The translations under genes were made by a program, and so were the position numbers. The notes below the pieces were generated by a model. That model was given only the letters and a program-made list of their open reading frames with translations, was not told the DNA's origin and ran no database searches. A stretch of 7,684 nucleotides of DNA, from assembly GCA_900757485.1 (NCBI GenBank), contig CAAEOA010000280.1:1-7684 (forward strand), given 5' to 3'. The stretch is from Oscillospiraceae bacterium. GTDB taxonomy: Bacteria; Bacillota; Clostridia; Oscillospirales; Ruminococcaceae. Below, one piece after another: positions 5,343 through 7,684 of the stretch (position 1 is the first letter of the stretch; the number at the start of each line of letters is the position of its first letter).

Positions 5343-7646
5343 TTGAAAGAACACTCCATATTGTTAAACACCGAATGGTATTTTTCCTATCTTCCGCATC
5401 ATGAATATATCAAATCATATGCTGATTTAGATTTATCTACAATAGAAGAAATAGAGAAAAGCTTCCCGTTACATTATCCAGCCTCTGTACCGGGAAACTT
5501 TGAATTGGATTTGGAGCAAAATGGGATTATTGATTTTGATCCGTTTTATGCTGAAAATATTTATCGTCTGCATCAATATGAGAATATGCATGCGTGGTAT
5601 TATTGCAGTTTTACCGCAGAATGCGAGCAACATCAGCTTCAGCACTTGATGTTTGAGGGATTGGATACCTATGCTACAGTATATTTAAACGGAAAAATGA
5701 TATTGGAAACCGATAATATGTTGATTCCGTATAATGTTGATGTGACAAGCAAACTGCAAAAGAAAAATGAACTGGTGATCCATTTTCGACCTGCTTGTAT
5801 TGAGGCAAGAAAATACCATTATACAGCGATGGATACCGGTGCATTTTATAACACGGAGAGCTTGGCGGTGCGCAAAGCACCTCACATGTATGGTTGGGAT
5901 ATCATGCCTCGTGTGGTGTCTTTGGGAATTTGGCGCAACGTTTTTCTGGTATATAAACCCGAAACTTATTTTGAAGAATGTTTTTTGGATTGCACCGGCA
6001 TTTCTGAAGAGAATCATTCGGCTACTGCCAGATTTTTTTATAAAATACATACTAATCAGGATCTGCTGCAACATGCTGAGGTGCGAATTTCCGGAAATTG
6101 TGAGGATGGCTTTTTTTCAGAAAAACGAATAATAACCTTTGTCGCCGGAGCGATTTATTTTGAAATCCCCAATGCATATTTATGGTGGCCCAAAAATTAT
6201 GGAAAACCGAGCCGGTATTGCGTCAAAGCTGAATTTATCCTCAACGGACAAACGGTTTGTGAGGCGGAATGGAAATCCGGTTTGCGAATAGTGGAAATTG
6301 ACAGAAGCAGTTCAGACGGTAATAATCAAGGTTTTTGTATTAAAGTCAATCACACACCAATATTTGTGTTGGGAACCAATTGGGTACCGTTGGATGTATT
6401 TCATTCCAGAGATCCGCAAAGATTAGGTCAAGCACTGGAGCTACTGGACGAGATTCAATGTAATATGGTGCGCTGTTGGGGTGGTAATGTGTACGAGAGT
6501 CAAGAGTTTTTTGATTTTTGCGACGAAAAGGGAATCATGGTTTGGCAGGATTTTGCGATGGCTTGCGGTTTTTATCCGCAAGATGACGACTTTTACAACC
6601 GTATCCGACAAGAAGCGGAAATAATTGTGAAACGACTTCGTCAGCATCCTTCTTTGGCTATTTGGTGCGGGGATAACGAATGCGATTTGTTTGCGGCAAT
6701 TTGTTACGGATATTCAACACTTGATCCGAACAGCAATCAAATTACCCGCAGAATATTGCCGGAGGTTTTAGCAAAAAACGCCCCGAGTCTTCCATATTTG
6801 CCTAGCTCGCCCTATATCGTTCAAAAGGGATTACAGCATTATGCCGAAGATCATTTGTGGGGTCCGAGAAATTATTTTAAAAGCTATTACTATGATCAGT
6901 CAACATGTTGTTTTGCGAGTGAAATAGGATATCACGGGTGCCCATCCGCAAAGTCGGTAAAAAAATTTATTGATACTGAGCATTTGTGGCCGTATCAGGA
7001 TAATACCCAATGGTTTTGTCATGCCACGGCGCCTGTGGCTGATCCTGAGGGTGATTTTAATTGCCGGATCTATTTAATGGCAGATCAGGTACAGGAGTTT
7101 TTTGGGATTGTTCCCCAAAATTTAGAACATTTTTCTTTACTTAGTCAGATTGTACAAGCAGAGGCAATGAAGCATTTCATTGAAAATTTTCGTGCTGCCA
7201 AATGGGAGAAAACCGGATTAATATGGTGGAATTTGGTGGACGGTTGGCCCCAGTTCTCAGATGCAATAATAGATTATTTTTTTGAAAAGAAACTGGCATT
7301 TGATTTTATCAAACGGGCACAACAGCCGATTTGTATTGTTGCAAAAGAGACAGAGGGATGGAATCGTCAATTTGTCATTTGTAATGATACGGTACAGAAA
7401 ATATCCTGTGATTATCAAATTATTGATCTGGTGACCGACAAAATAGTAAATTTTGGACATGTTTCCTTGGAAAAAGGAGAGAATAGGCATATTTGGGAAA
7501 CACGGTGCTTTTCTACCGCAAAAACGATTTATATCATGAAATGGACGATAGACGGAAAGCAATATATGAATCACTATCTGAGTGGATATCCGACATTTGA
7601 TCCGGATTGGTATATTGAATTAATGAAAAAAGCAGAAATTTTATAA
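5343..7646 (+). CDS. GH2 exo-glycosidase, beta-mannosidase type, cytoplasmic
   Basis: This 767-residue enzyme (771 if the ATG at 5331 is used) has no signal peptide, so it should act on imported sugar. GH2 enzymes are retaining exo-hydrolases that remove a non-reducing terminal beta-linked sugar. Domains: jelly-roll sugar-binding domain (about 1-205, with PGNFELDLEQNG and the RKAPHMYGWDIMPR...GIWRNV block at 177-200), Ig-like domain (206-318), TIM barrel (319-660) and a C-terminal beta domain. Barrel motifs match the beta-mannosidase branch: GTNWVPLD, RCWGGNVYES, VWQDFAMACGFYP, then GDNE with Glu446 as acid/base (usual form G-N-N-E), SEIGYHG with Glu527 as the likely nucleophile, and WWNLVDGWPQFSDAIIDY. 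Length is a little below the usual 800-850. Exo-beta-glucosaminidases share much of this pattern, so mannoside is the favoured but unproven substrate. It follows the phosphorylase gene by 91 bases and probably shares its transcript. The family call is secure. Confidence 0.9.
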   Translation: MKEHSILLNTEWYFSYLPHHEYIKSYADLDLSTIEEIEKSFPLHYPASVPGNFELDLEQNGIIDFDPFYAENIYRLHQYENMHAWYYCSFTAECEQHQLQHLMFEGLDTYATVYLNGKMILETDNMLIPYNVDVTSKLQKKNELVIHFRPACIEARKYHYTAMDTGAFYNTESLAVRKAPHMYGWDIMPRVVSLGIWRNVFLVYKPETYFEECFLDCTGISEENHSATARFFYKIHTNQDLLQHAEVRISGNCEDGFFSEKRIITFVAGAIYFEIPNAYLWWPKNYGKPSRYCVKAEFILNGQTVCEAEWKSGLRIVEIDRSSSDGNNQGFCIKVNHTPIFVLGTNWVPLDVFHSRDPQRLGQALELLDEIQCNMVRCWGGNVYESQEFFDFCDEKGIMVWQDFAMACGFYPQDDDFYNRIRQEAEIIVKRLRQHPSLAIWCGDNECDLFAAICYGYSTLDPNSNQITRRILPEVLAKNAPSLPYLPSSPYIVQKGLQHYAEDHLWGPRNYFKSYYYDQSTCCFASEIGYHGCPSAKSVKKFIDTEHLWPYQDNTQWFCHATAPVADPEGDFNCRIYLMADQVQEFFGIVPQNLEHFSLLSQIVQAEAMKHFIENFRAAKWEKTGLIWWNLVDGWPQFSDAIIDYFFEKKLAFDFIKRAQQPICIVAKETEGWNRQFVICNDTVQKISCDYQIIDLVTDKIVNFGHVSLEKGENRHIWETRCFSTAKTIYIMKWTIDGKQYMNHYLSGYPTFDPDWYIELMKKAEIL

Positions 7647-7684
7647 TAATTAATACTTGTTGTACGAAAAAAATGCTCTGATTA

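Noticed and set aside
5685..6074. 129-codon open frame on the minus strand inside the GH2 gene
   Set aside because: It is the shadow of a well-supported GH2 coding region; the translation shows no domain and there is no independent leader.
7647..7684. Terminator after the GH2 gene
   Set aside because: Only 38 bases are available; an A-run is present but no stem precedes a T-tract, so the end of the transcript is not visible.

Overview
The window is one strand-uniform (+) carbohydrate-use locus from a low-to-moderate GC bacterium (roughly 40% by eye, not computed). Strong AAGGAGG-type ribosome binding sites, two probable TTG starts and a CUT1 importer without its own ATPase all fit a Bacillota/Clostridia-like gut or anaerobic organism. 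This is an inference from style; no taxonomic marker is present.

Layout: (1) 2-496, the C-terminal part of an extracellular sugar-binding protein, cut by the left edge. (2) 497-715, a 219-base gap holding a perfect 17-bp inverted repeat (652-689) and a weak leader (697-715). (3) 716-1174, a small membrane-anchored protein with an immunoglobulin-like/Big_1-like extracellular domain. (4) 1187-2092 and 2105-2938, the two CUT1 permeases (MalF-like and MalG-like), each with an EAA loop. (5) 2966-5251, a cytoplasmic GH94-type inverting disaccharide phosphorylase. (6) 5252-5342, a short leader. (7) 5343-7646, a cytoplasmic GH2 exo-glycosidase of the beta-mannosidase type. The last 38 bases show nothing recognisable.

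How the genes fit together: the binding protein captures a small beta-linked oligosaccharide and the MalF/MalG pair imports it, probably energised by a shared MsmX/UgpC-type ATPase encoded elsewhere. Inside the cell the GH2 enzyme would remove a terminal beta-linked sugar and the GH94 enzyme would phosphorolyse a beta-disaccharide to a sugar 1-phosphate plus free sugar, saving ATP. One substrate that would need both activities is Man-beta-GlcNAc-GlcNAc (the N-glycan core), but this is only a hypothesis.

The most unusual points are the Ig-like membrane protein inserted between the binding protein and the permeases, the perfect hairpin without a T-tract in front of it, a departure from the usual GH94 RDxxQD motif (RDxxQH), and a near-identical translation-leader block in front of two genes of the locus.
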